Source: Massospora cicadina (taxonomy: Eukaryota; Entomophthoromycota; Entomophthoromycetes; Entomophthorales; Entomophthoraceae). Taken from it: a DNA stretch of 64,000 nt. Shown here in pieces: positions 1 through 12,356 of this stretch. The number at the start of each line of letters is the position of its first letter. Position 1 is the stretch's first letter. Location of the stretch: the NCBI GenBank assembly GCA_022478985.1, contig JAKSZP010009248.1:1-64000 (forward strand), written 5' to 3'. The notes beneath the pieces are model-generated. The model had not been told where the DNA came from. It searched no databases and was given only the letters and a program-made list of their open reading frames with translations. The position numbers and the translations under genes are program-made.

Positions 1-2700
1 AAATCCAGAGCGTACCAGTTGATATCTAGTCATGTTCTTGTGAGGCTTGTGCAACTGGCACTCCACACAACAAGCCAAATAATCCATTACATCGTAGTTG
101 ATGGACTCCCAGTAGTAAAACTGACAAACGTGATTGGTCATCTTCTTAAGGCCTCCATGCCCAACAACCTTATGAGCAGCTTGAACAATAGCCTCTCATT
201 ACAAAAGCCTTTGGAATAGTAATTGTTTGTATCAATCATCTTGAAAACTTTTTATTAATGGTATCAAAGTTTTCCAATGCTTTTCATAGTGCACCTTGGA
301 TTTCTCAGGGCACATTCCCAATTTTTTGAACCATTATCTGGAATAGCTTATCCGCTTGCTGGTATACCACATGGACCATTGGTAACCTTGATAAGCCATC
401 TGAAATCTGATGAGAAGCCCAAGCTCAGTGGACTATCTCATAATTGTAATCCTGTAGCTTTGATGCCCATTGGGCTAGCTGTCCTTTCAGTTCACTTAAA
501 TTGTGTAGCCAACGCAACAAGGAGTGGTATGTCACCACTTTAAAGTGCGTTCCATGAATATACACCTGAAATTGTTTACATGCGTAAATTACCAAAAAGG
601 CATTCACGTTCAGTCATGTTGTAATTCCTCTTTGCTGCTGAGAGTGTCCAGCCCACATAGCTATTGGATGTTCATCCCCAAGTTCATCTACTTGGCTCAG
701 GATAGTCCCAATTGCTATTAACAAAGCATTAGTCTGCATTATAAATTATCAATCGAAATTTGGATATTTTAATATTGGAGAATCTATCAAATACCAGCGT
801 AAAACATTGAAAGAACTCTAGACTCTTCATTTCAAATGAAGTGTTTTTTTGGATCCTTCAGCAAATGAAACAGGGGCTCAATGATTCTCGCAAATTCTGA
901 AAAATCTTTGATAGTATCAAACCATTCTAAGGAACACTTAGATATCTCAGACACTTTTAGGCACAGCTTTTTGCTCTATGGCTTCAATTTTTTATGGCTT
1001 GCACCTGCAGTACACTAGAGTTGATAAAGAATCCCAGATATTCCAACTCTTTCTTGAAGAAGTGGCATTTCCCCAGCTTGATCTTCAGTTTAGCCACGGG
1101 CAGTCTCTTGAAGACATCTTCCAAGTGGTGTAAATGGTCGGTAAATGTCCTAATGAACACATTTATATCGTCTAAGTACACCAGGGCTCATGACAACTTC
1201 AGGGCATTCAATATGACATCCATGGCTCTCTGGAACGTTTCAGGTGCATCGCATAGACCTTGGGCATCCTCATCAGTGATAAAGCCAATGTACAGTGACA
1301 TTCACGCATTTCTCTTGGTCTTCCGTTTGCAAATCAATTGACAATATCCAGATAATAGATCCATTGCATAGAAACACTTTGCTTCTCTCAATCATTCTAG
1401 AACATTGTCATTGTGGTAGTGGATACAAATCCTTCTTCATTATCTAATTCAGCTTCTGATAATCAATTACTACCTAATTAGAGCCATCATTCTTCTTCAC
1501 AATTAGGATAAGGCTTGCCCAGGGACTCAATAATGGAACTAGAATCCCACGCTTCACTAGTTTACTGATTTCTTCCTCCATTACCACTTCAGTCAACTTT
1601 GACTGTCAAATTGGTCTCATTCTTATCAGAAAATTTTCCCTAGTGTCAATTTTTTGTGGATTACATTTCTTGTGCATCCCAAATTATGATTTTTATAGGC
1701 AGATACTTACCAATACTTGTCAAATAATTTAAGCACCTCTTCTTGCTGTCTTTCCATCAGATCAGCGAGTTGCTCTCAATTGATCAATAAATTGATGCTT
1801 TTGGTCATCCCTGCCAGTAATACCATCTCATCAAGGGTCCCAAAAGCGTGGAATTTCCTCAATTCAGCCGTCAGATTAGATGAACAAATGCAATGATCTG
1901 ATTCTTCTCAATCTTAATCAATTTTTCACTTAAATTCGCCAGGAGAACTTGAAATTCTCCATGACCCGGCATAATTATTCCAGGAGCCACCCAATGCTCT
2001 ACTCTGGACTTCTTCCTGGTGCTTCCAACTTCCTCATACAGCAGCTCTGGTATCTCCAATGTTAACCTCATGTCGACTATTTTCTGTGATCTCAGCAGTA
2101 TGGTCCTAAACTCTAGATCCTCTATGGAATAACCTAATTTTCCAGGATTTCCGCTGGCATTTCTCGTCGCTTTTGGCCAACTAATTGGATAAAATCTGGA
2201 AAATGCTGAAATTGTAGATCATATTGATGAAGTTATTCCTCCTGGTCAGTGGAGCTTCCCCATCTTTCTGATAAACCAATGGTAACGACTGACCCAATAT
2301 GGTCAATGTATTATCTTTGAAGTTACATTCAACTCCGTACTTTCATAGAAACTCCATCATGATCAGAATATCATAATTTTGATTGGCTAAAAATTATTAC
2401 TGGGGCGAATACCACTAAGGATCTAAATTGGAGTGGTAGAGCGCTATATGCTCCAAAAGTGATGGTGGTATCTTGCCTGGCTGTCCCATATTCTTTCTTA
2501 TACTCCAAATTAGGCGAGCTTCTCACTTCTTCACCAGCTTGGTTAGGAAAATATTGATAGGCACTCCACTGTCAACTATCGCCTGCACCTGTACTCAATT
2601 AGCCAGTATATTTATATATGTACACTTGGAGTATTGTAAAATTGTATTTACTGAGTGTATAGTGGCACTATTTATAAAATAGAGGCTGTGAATTATCTGC
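1..2700 (-). pseudogene. Element A pol: protease, RT, RNase H, start of integrase (broken)
   Basis: Read from 2700 downward. The protease keeps the active-site triplet DSG (about 2565-2573, in the context VDSGVPIN). The reverse transcriptase keeps the YLDDI catalytic box near 1166-1180, followed by a thumb segment down to about 984. RNase H shows the tail motif KVVTYHSLLRWL, near 470-540. Bases 1-220 correspond to the integrase region of element F, recognised because the antisense reading of both contains the same peptide, SSHVLVRLVQL. In-frame stops occur in the RT fingers near 1460-1480 and elsewhere, so no complete polyprotein can be made from this copy. Family and order are clear; exact domain edges are estimates. 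Confidence 0.82.
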
Positions 2701-2949
2701 GCTGATAGATCAGGAAGCATTTCCTTGATTGCACTAAGGGGATAGACAGGTTTGCTTCATATAGTTTGACCTTGGTCAATTCTTCCAGATTCTTAATGGC
2801 TTAAATCTTGTCTTCCAGTTGTTGAACATATGACCAAGCAACTTCTCTAATTATTTTGGTGTCAATCCCCTTTGCTTTACATTGGTTACTGCATTAACAT
2901 CCAAATTGATCATTTGATATAGTTGATCCTGAGCATCATTATTGATGGA

Positions 2950-4315
2950 CAGATTACTAATGCAAATTTTCTTTATGTATTATATCAGGGGTAACAGGTT
3001 TTTCTGCAGCTATAGACTGTTCCCCATCTAGGCTGTGGGCCCTTTTCCCGACTTCTGTGTGGGTTTGGAATCTTTCACCTGGACCACATTGATCTGTTCC
3101 TTAGGCTTCTTGCAGTGAACAGCAAAGTGTCCTCTTCCTCCGCACTGGTAACAACGTTTCTCTTTCTTATCAATCCGCTTAAACTCTTCAGGATTATTTC
3201 CTGGCATGGTTCAATTATTGGACTCCTTACACCCCCAGTCCCCTTTTTAGGATTCGAATTTCATACTGGAATTGGTTTGAAACTTCTATTAGGGGCATCT
3301 AAGAAACTCCTAATATTTTCAAATGATCCACCATCTTTGAGGTGGTAATCTTGGTAGCAAACATGGAAGACATCATTCAATATATAAATCATGATGGGGC
3401 TGATGGACCGATTGCAACACATCCATGCATCAAAATTGTCCAGTATTCTCACTCCAATCAAGATCTGAAATTTGAGTAGAAACAATCAGCAAAACTCACT
3501 GAGGATTCATCCTTCTGAAATTGGATTCCCATGAATTTTTACTTGCGATTTGACAAGCACATGGGACTTCCAAATTCTTTTGTGATGGCCACCTTAGCCT
3601 CTGATTATGACCAGCTGTACCCCTCTAGATGGGGTAACACTAGGTTCTGACAATTGGTTTAACCGTTCATCACTGTCAAAGCCTTTTGACAATCACCATA
3701 ACCAAACATTGTCATGTTGTACAATTGGAAAAACGTAGGGGCGTTATCCTTATAGAATATAGGTAATTTCGGCGTAGCTTTAAATTCCTCCTAAAGTTTC
3801 TTTAGCCACCATTCTTGGTTCAGCTACTGACTAACTTGAGGAGTGATTTTTGGAGTCATCTCTGAAATGGCTGTGAATGCGGTCAGCATACTTTGTGGAA
3901 TAGTCACGTTCCAAACTGAAGTAAATGGGGTCCTCTCTTTGGCATCAATTGTTGCATAGGGCTCACATTCACATTTATGAGTCTTCAACATCTCAACTTG
4001 CTTCATCAGCTACTCTATATCTGCGCTGAATGCCTGTAATCAAACGCAATCCACTTCATGTTCAGTTTTCAAGAATAAAATTTCTCAAACTAAATTTCCT
4101 TCCTTTTTCTTTAATAATGATACTTTTCCTAGCAATTCATTTCCAAAACTAGAGACATCTTTGACTCCTTCCTCGATCTTGGTAACTCTCTCCTCCAAAG
4201 CAGCAAATTTCTGATGATCCGCAGAGTTCAAGGCGTTCTTATTGACAGTTGCCAACTCCGTCCAGAGTTTTCTTAACTCATCCATGTACATCTTGTAATA
4301 GTGTATCCTACTCAA
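2950..4315 (-). pseudogene. Element A gag (broken)
   Basis: The frame opens at ATG 4315 just inside the primer binding site, with a 76-residue open stretch beginning MSRIHYYKMYMDELRK that contains a charged, probably coiled-coil segment (ALEERVTKIEEGVKD). Gag would be the nucleocapsid precursor. A perfect CX2CX4HX4C zinc knuckle (CYQCGGRGHFAVHC) lies at 3112-3153. The frame is shifted and interrupted between these parts. The start was chosen because element F has a corresponding ATG at the same distance from its primer site, with the matching DELRKLW peptide. Confidence 0.8.
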
Positions 4316-4320
4316 CTACA

Positions 4321-4339
4321 ACCCCTGTAGTGAGCGCCA
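4321..4339 (-). other. Primer binding site of element A
   Basis: Read on the minus strand, TGGCGCTCACTACAGGGGT begins two bases after the LTR end (AACA at 4342). The same 18-base site, with small changes, follows the LTRs of elements B, C and F. TGG at its start pairs with the CCA end of a tRNA. The identity of the primer tRNA is not certain. Confidence 0.8.
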
Positions 4340-4341
4340 AT

Positions 4342-6285
4342 TGTTACAATTTAGGGGCTTTCCTGCTCTTTCAAAAAATTAACCCTAATTGTTAACTTGC
4401 ACAAATTCGGTTTGTGCACCCTTTGCATTGTCTGATGATATATTTTATTTGATTGATAATAGTATGAAAACTATTACCCATAGTTGAATAGATAACCAGT
4501 GTTGGTCTAATGCTTGACCAGTATTCCTCCCTGAAATACTCTAGATGTCTTCAGTGGGGATTTATACCCTTATCTGCCTAACTTGATCCACATTCAGATC
4601 CCTAATTTATGGCCTCTCTCTGGTGACACAAAGTTGGCAGCAATTCCCATCTCAGCTCATTTTCTCTTCTCAGGATCCTTGATCATTACTCCCTATCCTT
4701 CTAAAGAGCCCACAATTAAAACACACAGCAATAATTTCCTGAAGATGAATAGAACTAAAACCAATAATGAACTCTGCTAAAGTCTGTTTTTGTAAGGAGA
4801 GTGTCTATAACTCTCCTGTTCCCAGCGTGGTAGTGCACGGTGCACAAGGCCAACGCCAGAGAACTAGCTGTTAGTGCTAAAGTTATTAGAGCCCAGCAGA
4901 GGGTGCTGGAGCAATAACAACTTAGACAGAGAAGTGCGAGTTTTATAATAAATGACCCACCAAAAGCAACGCGGTGCACAAAGAGGAAGGGGGTAAGCGA
5001 CCCAGGGTGGAGGGAACCTGGGAGAACCAACAGTGCACTAGGGGATAGCTGGAATAACTTTACGATGGCAAGATTAACAGAGCGTGAGACCTCCTCAAAG
5101 AGGTTTGCGCACAGGAGCATTCAATATCATAAAATAAAATGTAAAACAGGGAAAATGTTTATTCAGAAGTTGAACAACAAGGAATGTTGGTCATGGAAAA
5201 CATAATTAAACTTTGACAGGGGAATAAGAGGTATGCTGAAGTGGGCCCAAGCACCAACCCACCAATAAGCACACACTACCATCCCAATTGGTAGAATATG
5301 CCAAAATCAACTTCACTCATGTAATTGATTGAAGTTGGATTCAACCCAAATGTGTGATTTTGTAGATGGAACAGGTTTCAAAACCCTGTTCCTAGACTAA
5401 CTGAACTGAACTGTCTGCATTTGTTATGTAAACCGTTCATTTCAACGCCTGGGCCAACATAAGGAGCTGGGCATTTGGCACCCCACTAGTACCAACCTGG
5501 GCATATTTTGCCCATACCCAGCGTTGGTCTAGGGTATGCCTAAGGTCAGGGAGGGCCTGTAACTTCACCTTCTGAGCCTCCTGGCGCCCAGCCTTATCCT
5601 TGGGGTTGGTCCTCACTATGATGTCATGTGACCATGACATTTCTATTAAGTGAATTATCAGAGGAATTTATAGAGGGAATTTGGTGCCCAACACTTATAT
5701 GCGCCTCAGCCTTGAGCAGCAGATGTTGCCGTTGAATTACCCTTTTTCATCTCATCAGTGACGGTCTTCCCTTTCCTGGTTAGGATTCCTTTGTTGGACA
5801 TCCTTGAGACCTAAATTGGAAAGAGTCAGAAAATGTGTCCCTAACGTTTTCTACTCATACCCAGTGAACCACCATATTTAGCAAGCGACCTGCTTAGGTA
5901 ATGGGACTTGTTACCCATTATGGCAAGTTGCAAACTAAATAATTGATTCACTATTTGTAGCAGCATCCTCACATCACAACTTGCTTCTTAAATTCCTAAT
6001 TGGTCTGTGATGAAACCTGACCAATCCCAATTGGCACACTTGATAGTTATTAATCAATCAACTATCAGATGCCCCATTTCATCAGCAACTCTTCCCGCCG
6101 AGCTCTTAAGCGTTCATTCAGATCAATCCCTAATGGATCTGAACCAGGTGAGTTGCCTAAAATCCCTCAAACATTTTTAACCCAAAGTTGGGTTTAACTG
6201 ATATCAATTAAATTGCTATAGGGAATTATCACTTAGCAATCCATAGTAACCTAGATTTCTGGATAGGTGGGCAAAAATACCAACA
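4342..6285 (-). repeat. 5' LTR of element A, interrupted by a solo LTR
   Basis: Begins (minus strand) TGTTGGTATTTTTGCCC at 6285 and ends AAATTGTAACA at 4342, the usual TG...CA. Total 1944 bp, of which 849 bp (4791-5639) is a foreign solo LTR, leaving about 1.1 kb, the length of the LTRs of element F and of the solo LTR at 55355-56486. The alignment to those copies resumes on both sides of the insertion. The flank at 6286-6290 (ccaag) should be one copy of the target duplication; the other lies off the window. Confidence 0.88.
4791..5639 (-). repeat. Solo LTR of the G (chromovirus) family inside the LTR of A
   Basis: Its plus-strand left end TGTAAGGAGAGTGTCTATAA matches the left ends of the G LTRs at 31169 and 49127, and its right end CCATGACA matches theirs at 32460 and 49830. 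A block near 5460-5560 is shared almost base for base with 32280-32360 and 49660-49740. It is longer (849 bp) than the other two copies (about 0.7 kb). Flanks are T-rich, so the target duplication cannot be called. The minus strand holds a 67-codon open frame at its start (5437-5640), discussed under findings. Confidence 0.82.
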
Positions 6286-8087
6286 CCAAGGAAGATCATA
6301 ATCCCCTCACCAACTTTAGGGTACTCTTTGGCAATAGCGTCCACTGGGAGGGCAACATTTTCTCCTCTCAGGGAAGATGTGTTTGAGTATGGTTTCAGCT
6401 CATCTGATAAATTATGTTCAAACATTTAGCAGGCGTAAGGCTTCAATTGCTCTTGGGGTCCTTCTTCTGCCATGTCCTTATCTTGTTCTTGTGTCAGTAC
6501 ATTCAAACCGCCAACTGGCTGAAGATATAGGAACACATAATCATACTGGGGGGCTTCCACTGAATATACTTCAAGATGTTCAGATGGGACGTTTGGGTTT
6601 GGGATAGCGGAGGTAGAGAGTCACATCTCTACTCCAATCTGAATTTTCCCTAGTACAGGTCCTGCTGTATGTAATGGATCCAACAATTAGTGCAACTCCA
6701 TGCAAGATGCCCATGGTGACCGCATCAAAACAATTTACCCTGTAGGGTCCACGTCCTTGGTTTTTTTAAGATTGCTCAGTCTGATAATTTGAATATGGGT
6801 GATCAGCGTAATTAGGGTTAGGTCAATAGGTTGACTGCTGACAGTCAGCATAATTAGGCCAGATTAGTAGTTGTGCTGTTGAAAATTATCATAAGCATGT
6901 CCGGGGTGGAAGTTGAACTGCTGAGGGTAACTTGGACAATGGAGGGGCGCATAATAGTAAGGACATGGGTTACTAGGCAGAATCTGAACAGGATGGGAAA
7001 GTTCCCCCAATTAAGAAGGTCCAGTGATGACGGCGGCATGTTTTCACTCTGTATTGGGTGGAAGAAATGAGCGGATAGTCCAGCACAAAAATTGAACAAC
7101 CTTGAGCAGGGGTACGTCATCCTCTAAAATTGGAATCATGATGTTATAAAACTTTAAGTATGGCTTCACCAAGAGGTCATCACAATGCACAAATCAGATC
7201 TGGATAAAGTCCCCACCCAATTAACATGTAGGCTTCCTCCGTAAATTTGTCAGCATATGTGGTGAGGGTCTTATTATGCTGAAACACAATGTTTAAGAAC
7301 TCAGCCTTCCACTGTGACATCTTTGCAGTACCTCTAAACAACCACAGCACATTGTCCTTCACTTCTTGGTATGTAACAGAACTGTTTGGAAGATTGCATG
7401 TGCTTATTTAGCACTCCCAACATCCAAGGCGGATATCAGCAATTAAGCCTTATGCCAATTGGAAGCTCATTCCACCATAAATTCAAAAAGTTTTAAGATC
7501 CTGTGGATGTTTCCATCGCAGTCAGATGGAGGTAACTTGTCTATGCAGACCTCCTCCTCCCACCCATAACTGCAAGCCTTAGGAGTGTTCTAAGGATGTG
7601 ATATAGGGGTAGCGTAGGGTTCTACAGTGGGCAGGACTGCCATCATATGGGGTTTCATTGTGTCAGAACATAATATATCCAGAGCTTCCAGCATGAGCCA
7701 AGCATTTCACGCTGTTTGCATTTTTGGAGAAAAGCTCCTCAGCTGGTACCCAGTCTCATATTTTTATAAAGTAATCCTTCCTGAGTGACCCCTTGTTCTT
7801 CCATTTCCCAATGGGGACAATGCAGGTAAAAGGTAGGCGTAAACTTCCGTCCATGCAATGTTTCACTCAGTAGAATCATCCAGGCGATTGGCACGTTGCC
7901 TGTTCTGTTGTCCAAGTATTCACATCTGGATAAACACTCTTTTAAGTTGATGTTTTATATCTTCACGTTCCTGAAGGAGCTCCTCTTGTTTTTTGAGCAC
8001 TGCATCCACAACAATTCTGATTTCCATGGCTTCTGCAAGTGCAGAAGTTTGGGATGATTCCTCTTTGATGCAGGCCTGATATGCCAT
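6286..8087 (-). pseudogene. Element B gag remnant
   Basis: The start is the ATG at 8087, about 50 bases after the primer site. The first 55 codons are open to a stop at 7920-7922. They include an Ala/Glu/Lys/Gln-rich, probably coiled-coil stretch (LKKQEELLQEREDIKHQLK), a common form for the N-terminus of a gypsy Gag. A second open piece at 7180-7362 contains W-rich, capsid-like sequence (MSQWKAEFLNIVFQHN). No protease or knuckle is reached, because element A begins at 6285. The assignment as Gag rests on position after LTR and primer site rather than on a diagnostic motif. Confidence 0.62.
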
Positions 8088-8135
8088 GGGCGGTGATTCG
8101 AGAATTTTTTATTTATATGTGGTTGTTCAATGTGA

Positions 8136-8153
8136 CCCCTGTAGTGAGCACCA
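8136..8153 (-). other. Primer binding site of element B
   Basis: TGGTGCTCACTACAGGGG on the minus strand, one base after the LTR end (TATAACA at 8155). Same sequence as the site of element A apart from CG to TG at position 4-5. Confidence 0.8.
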
Positions 8154-8154
8154 C

Positions 8155-8732
8155 TGTTATAATTTGGCAGTATTGTTGAGATATGCCAGGAGATTTTATG
8201 TAGGTTTTAACCCACTGTGCAATGGATGAACAATTTGAAGATTGTCAGTCCTTAAACATACATAAATAATGTTAATAAAATATGAAGCACTTGCGCCAAC
8301 AACATCATTTATTTAATAATATAATTTAGCAGATTTTTTTGCTCCGCTCACTACCTGATACCCAATAAAAATCTCCCTCTTTAAATCATTTTATCTCACT
8401 TATATATCTAGCAACTTCAGTCAATACTGACTCTTTTGCTTAGACTGTTCAGTTCCACAATATGATCTTAATTCCAACAGAGTCTACTATTCTTTAAATT
8501 TACAATCGGCTTGGCTCAAGGCGACCTACTAATAATTTGTTATATTTTGACATCACCTTATTGCCTGATTTTGGAGGCGATCCACTTAGTATTCACCCAA
8601 CCCTGGTATTGCCCTATCACCTTATGGCTTGGCACTCTCATCATTATTATCACGCTCCTTGGTTGAGCCTTTCTCACCTAATCTACCTTAACTACTTAGA
8701 GCTTACCATATAACCATATCAGAATCTCAACA
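8155..8732 (-). repeat. 5' LTR of element B
   Basis: Plus-strand ends are TGTTATAATTTGGC and AGAATCTCAACA. A second copy of the family, alone, is at 29445-30005 and has a perfect target duplication; it fixes both ends. The two share the ATATGCCA block, the block around GGCGATCCA and the CATATCAGAATC end. The LTR lies inside the 3' LTR of element C: C sequence resumes at 8733 with gtgccaagaa, matching gggccaagaa of the C 5' LTR. Confidence 0.85.
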
Positions 8733-9200
8733 GTGCCAAGAATTTTTATTTATTAGCTATAAGCATCTGAACTAGGGAATATGGGGTTTCAGCCTATCAG
8801 AGCTCTAAATTCACACCTTGCTTTAACGAAATGGTAGATGAAGGGTCAATACTAGGTAGGACAAGTCCATTAGGCAAAATTTTATATATTTAATCTAATT
8901 AATAGGTGAGAAAGTATTTTTACCTTGTGGGACCCCCTCCACTCCTATAAAAGGATTTGGTCTCCGCCTATGTGTTTGAGCTGAACTGTCAAGGGGAGGG
9001 AGGAGCCTCAACATATATTCCCAAATATGGCCGCTTTTTTGGAACAACTTTATTACTAATAGTGTGATTTGGTTGAGGAGTGGGTTAATTAGCTTTACCC
9101 AAATTTGAGAGGTTCCACTTAGAATCAGTCAGGGTTTTTTTTGGTCTTTATTACCTGTATTTAAACCTGAGACACTCTTATTACAGTATTGTACTTGTAA
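8733..9200 (-). repeat. 3' LTR of element C, first part, cut by element B
   Basis: This matches the outer half of the C 5' LTR at 15770-16224: for example CCTATCAGAGCTC, the CTCCTATAAAAGGA block, GAACTGTCAAG and CTGTATTTAAACCTG occur in both in the same order and spacing. The rest of this LTR would lie beyond B and A, off the left edge. A purine-rich tract (minus strand TTGAAGGGGG, near 9215-9225) just above the outer end is a plausible polypurine tract. The outer end is placed within about 20 bp. Confidence 0.8.
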
Positions 9201-9220
9201 ACTATTTAACGTAACCCCCT

Positions 9221-10470
9221 TCAATAGTGAGAGGGGGAGAATATGGCTGCAGGAACCAGCCATGGACCTGATCGATGTGTAACTCCAGAAGCAAGGGATT
9301 TGATGAAGTACTTATCCCCTTGCTTATATATAACTATGAAAGGTCCCTCCCAGATAGACCTGAGCTTCTCACTCCTAGGAGTGATTATATTGTGGTAATA
9401 CAGAACCAAGTCTGATACTTGGAAGTAAGGAAGAGGGGCCAGAGCTCATTAGCGGTTTGTCCTTTTGTGACAGTCTTTGCTAAGTTAGACCTAGCCTCTG
9501 ATTTTATTTGGATGATGTGCTGGGCCAATTTTCTCATAGCTTGCTCAGTGTCAGTACTGTCAGAGAAAACATCTCGAGCTAATAAAACCTACACCCTAGG
9601 TTCTCACCCATACAGTACCCAAAAAGGAGATATCTTAAGGATGTTATGGTAACTAATCTGGTAGGCTATGAGGGCACTGGTAAATAGAGATCCCTTTGAA
9701 GAGGATATGAATTGGCCATTTTCTGGAATATAGAGACAAGGTTTCAGTTAACTACATCTACAGCACCATTTTTGGATGGGTTATAGGGGGCTGAGAAGAG
9801 TTGTTGTGTTCCCATAGAGGTGGCGAAAAGCTTTACCACTCTGGAGGTAAAATTTTCCACTGTAAAAAAGGAGAACCTGGGGGCAACCATGCCATATGAA
9901 GATATTTTGATGTAAAAAGGCAGCAATGGCTTTGGCAGTCTGAGTGAGGAAAGCAACGGCCTCAAACCATTTAATGAAATGATCAATTCCGGCCAAAATA
10001 TAACAATTGCCATTAGTGGTCTGAGGTAGAGGACCAACCACATCCAAACTTATGGTTTAAAAGGGTTGTTGGGGAATAGTAGGTTAGTATTAAAACCAGG
10101 TCTTGAAACTGGATTGCTTTTTACAGGTCAGACAGGCATCCAGGACTTCAGTTATGGTCTCCATGATGCCCTCCAAGTAGTAGTACTTTCTAACCCACTC
10201 ATAGATTTTTCATAATCCACCATGCCCCATGATAGCATGAGACTCCAGTATCAAAGTACTCGCTCTGATGGCCAGAGATAGGGCAACCTGTTTACTATTA
10301 CTTTTTTGTATAGCTTCCCGCTTTCCACCTTGTTGTTGTGGGAGTGACAAGCTAGCATCTTCTGTACCAGTTTGTCTTCATCAGCCCATGTATAAGGATT
10401 CAATAGGAGATCATGTAACCTCTCTGCTTCACTATTATCTAAGTGAAGAATAGGTAGCTGCATCAACCAA
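9221..10470 (-). pseudogene. Element C integrase (broken)
   Basis: An open piece at 9781-10047 starts MDVVGPLPQTTNG, the first catalytic Asp region of gypsy integrases, and runs through IDHFIKWFEAVAF. The second Asp, normally in an SDxGxxF context, reads FYSGKFY, so it has become Tyr. The C-terminal part (9221-9409) reads KLRSIWEGPFIVIY, the GPY/F module. Upstream, 10251-10466 gives the segment joining RNase H to integrase. Integrase would insert the cDNA; the lost Asp and the frameshifts make this copy inactive. Confidence 0.82.
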
Positions 10471-10573
10471 TTACATTAACATGGTTAGTTCCTGCCCAGT
10501 GCTCAATGGTCATGTCATAGTGCTGGAGCTTCAGAGAACAGCGAGCCAGCCGTCCGGTGGTGTCCTTCATATT

Positions 10574-11071
10574 TTACAACCACTTTAAGGATGCATGGTC
10601 AGTAACCACTTTGAAGGAAGTACCATATAGGAATGGATGGTAGTACTTTACAATGAGCAAGACAGCCAGGTACTCCTTCTCAGTGATGCTGTAGTTGCGT
10701 TCAACTTTTGAGAGCATTTTTCTGAAGTAGGACATGGGATAATCGACCCCATTTTCATCCATTTGAGCTAAAGTAGCTCCAATGGCGTGAGTAGATGCAT
10801 CCGTGAACAACATGAAGGGCTTGACATAGTCAGGGTGGCAGAGGATCAGCTGTTGTTGCAATAACTCCTTTGGGGTCTTAAACAAAGCTTTTTGTTCAGC
10901 ACCCAATGGAATATAGTGTTCTTAGCCAAAAGACTATGAGGTGCTCATTGAGCTGGGCGAGTTTTGAGATAAATTGATGGCAAAACCCATCATGCCCAAA
11001 GATAACTTTATGTCACGAAGGGTTTTAAGCGCAGGCATTTTTGATATTGAATCAACCTTGTTTATTGGGTT
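10574..11071 (-). pseudogene. Element C RNase H and RT thumb, downstream of an insertion
   Basis: The 110-codon open piece 10574-10906 is the RNase H: LFTDASTHAIGATLAQ, then YSITEKEYLAVL, then TDHASLKWL carry the expected acidic and His positions. Upstream, 10934-11070 gives the RT thumb and connection (KTLRDIKLSLGMMGF) with a frameshift. The coding sequence is broken at 11071 by an insertion and resumes at 12357. Confidence 0.85.
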
Positions 11072-12356
11072 TGTGTCAGGGAGACAGCAGATAAAGTTTA
11101 GACTCTCCTCCCAGTTGAGATTCAAAAGCCCCAAAAGCGAGCCAGAATGCCAGGGGTATTGCCTTATGTGCGATGTTTGAAAATGCTGGGAGATAAGTAA
11201 CAATGGAGTCCAACAGGCTGCAAATGTGAAAACCAACCCAGTGAGAAACTAAGCTGTTGCACCCCAAGGCCAATGGTCCTGGGTGTAGGGAGTTTCGAGA
11301 TTGTGGAAAATTCCATAAAGATCTTGAAACAATAAGCCCAAGTGACTATGGTGAGGACCAAAGTCAATAACTTGGCTGGGGCAACCCAGTCAATGCAAGG
11401 ACCGCAGGACACATTGCAAATGTCACGGGGGTTTGGAAAGGAAGATTTGAACTTAATTAAATAGATTCAAACGGATGAAGATCTTTATTAAATTTAAAAA
11501 TAAGAGAATTGACCGTCAATTTCCTCAGTGTGTTATTAATGCTTAAGTAGACAATTGATTTGAAGAAAAGCTTAGAAAAGTGCAGGATTGGGCCCTCAAG
11601 ATTCAACCTAACCCAGCGAACTTTGAGCAAGGGGAGGAGAAAAAAGCTTATTTTGAATCAACTTCAAAATAATTGGCTGTGGGCCAAGTCATTATCAGTT
11701 TATCCACGGACGCCAAAATTGCGGATTTACTTCAGTTCCAATGATTAGTGTGACGGCGTCTTGCCTAATGGGAAACGGGAACCTCCTAAGGCCACCCCAC
11801 ATAGGGGTGGTCTCAAGAGGTTGGGAACAGGTTTGAGTCGCCCAACCCACATGCACCCAGCTGCTTTGGCATCCATTTGACCAAGAGGGATTCATTGGAT
11901 GAGAATTTTTCTCAGGGAGTGTTCCAAACATGTGACAACTTTCAACAATGGCCTAATGCCATCACAAGTTCCACCAAAGATTTGACATTAGACGCTTTCT
12001 TCACCAAAGATACATGCACGTTGGGCCTTTTGCTGATGATTTGGTGCTCTTAAGCCTTGATTTGATGCCAAAGGCTCATAGCCCTTGACTTCATTTGAAT
12101 ATTTATTCCATGAGAATGCTGAAACACTGATAGCTCAATACATATTTCCCTTAATTCTCAGCACAAATTCATCTGAGGTTAATACTGGGATAGGTGCGGG
12201 GTTCTCATAGGGTAAGCTGTTACCCACCGCTTGTCCACCACATGGGCGAAGTTGCCCTGGGAAATGAGAGGGTCAGTTGTTCTTTTCAGACCCTTTTTTT
12301 ATGGGAACAGGAACGCCACCTGGTACAAGCAGATGGGACGCTCCCACAGACTTACA
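11072..12356. repeat. Insertion in the RT of element C, probably a solo LTR
   Basis: The RT reading stops at ...SQDGIHP (12357 side) and continues as NPINKVDSISKMP (11071 side), so 1285 bp have been inserted. The insert starts TGTGTCAGGGAG and ends CTCCCACAGACTTACA, TG...CA with imperfect inverted ends, as in an LTR. Flanks are gggtt and ggatg, an imperfect five-base duplication. No second copy is in the window, so it could be a different kind of non-coding insertion. I recognise no coding sequence inside. Confidence 0.6.

Larger units (their letters stand above)
1..6285 (-). mobile_element. Ty3/gypsy element A, 5' LTR and internal region, runs off the left edge
   Basis: A long LTR retrotransposon read right to left. 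Its 5' LTR (4342-6285) is followed by a primer binding site, a gag remnant, a protease, a reverse transcriptase, an RNase H and the beginning of an integrase, which leaves the window at base 1. The order PR-RT-RH-IN is that of Ty3/gypsy. It is the same family as element F at 34241-45043: the gag start, the CCHC knuckle, the YLDD box and the integrase strand all correspond between the two. It sits inside element B, whose gag continues at 6286. Frames are broken by stops and shifts, but several catalytic motifs are still readable, so it looks less eroded than its neighbours. Confidence 0.88.

Noticed and set aside
8155..9200. A single ~1-kb LTR shared by elements B and C
   Set aside because: The copy at 29445-30005 shows that 8155-8732 is a complete LTR by itself, and the C 5' LTR matches only 8733-9200; B is inserted in C.
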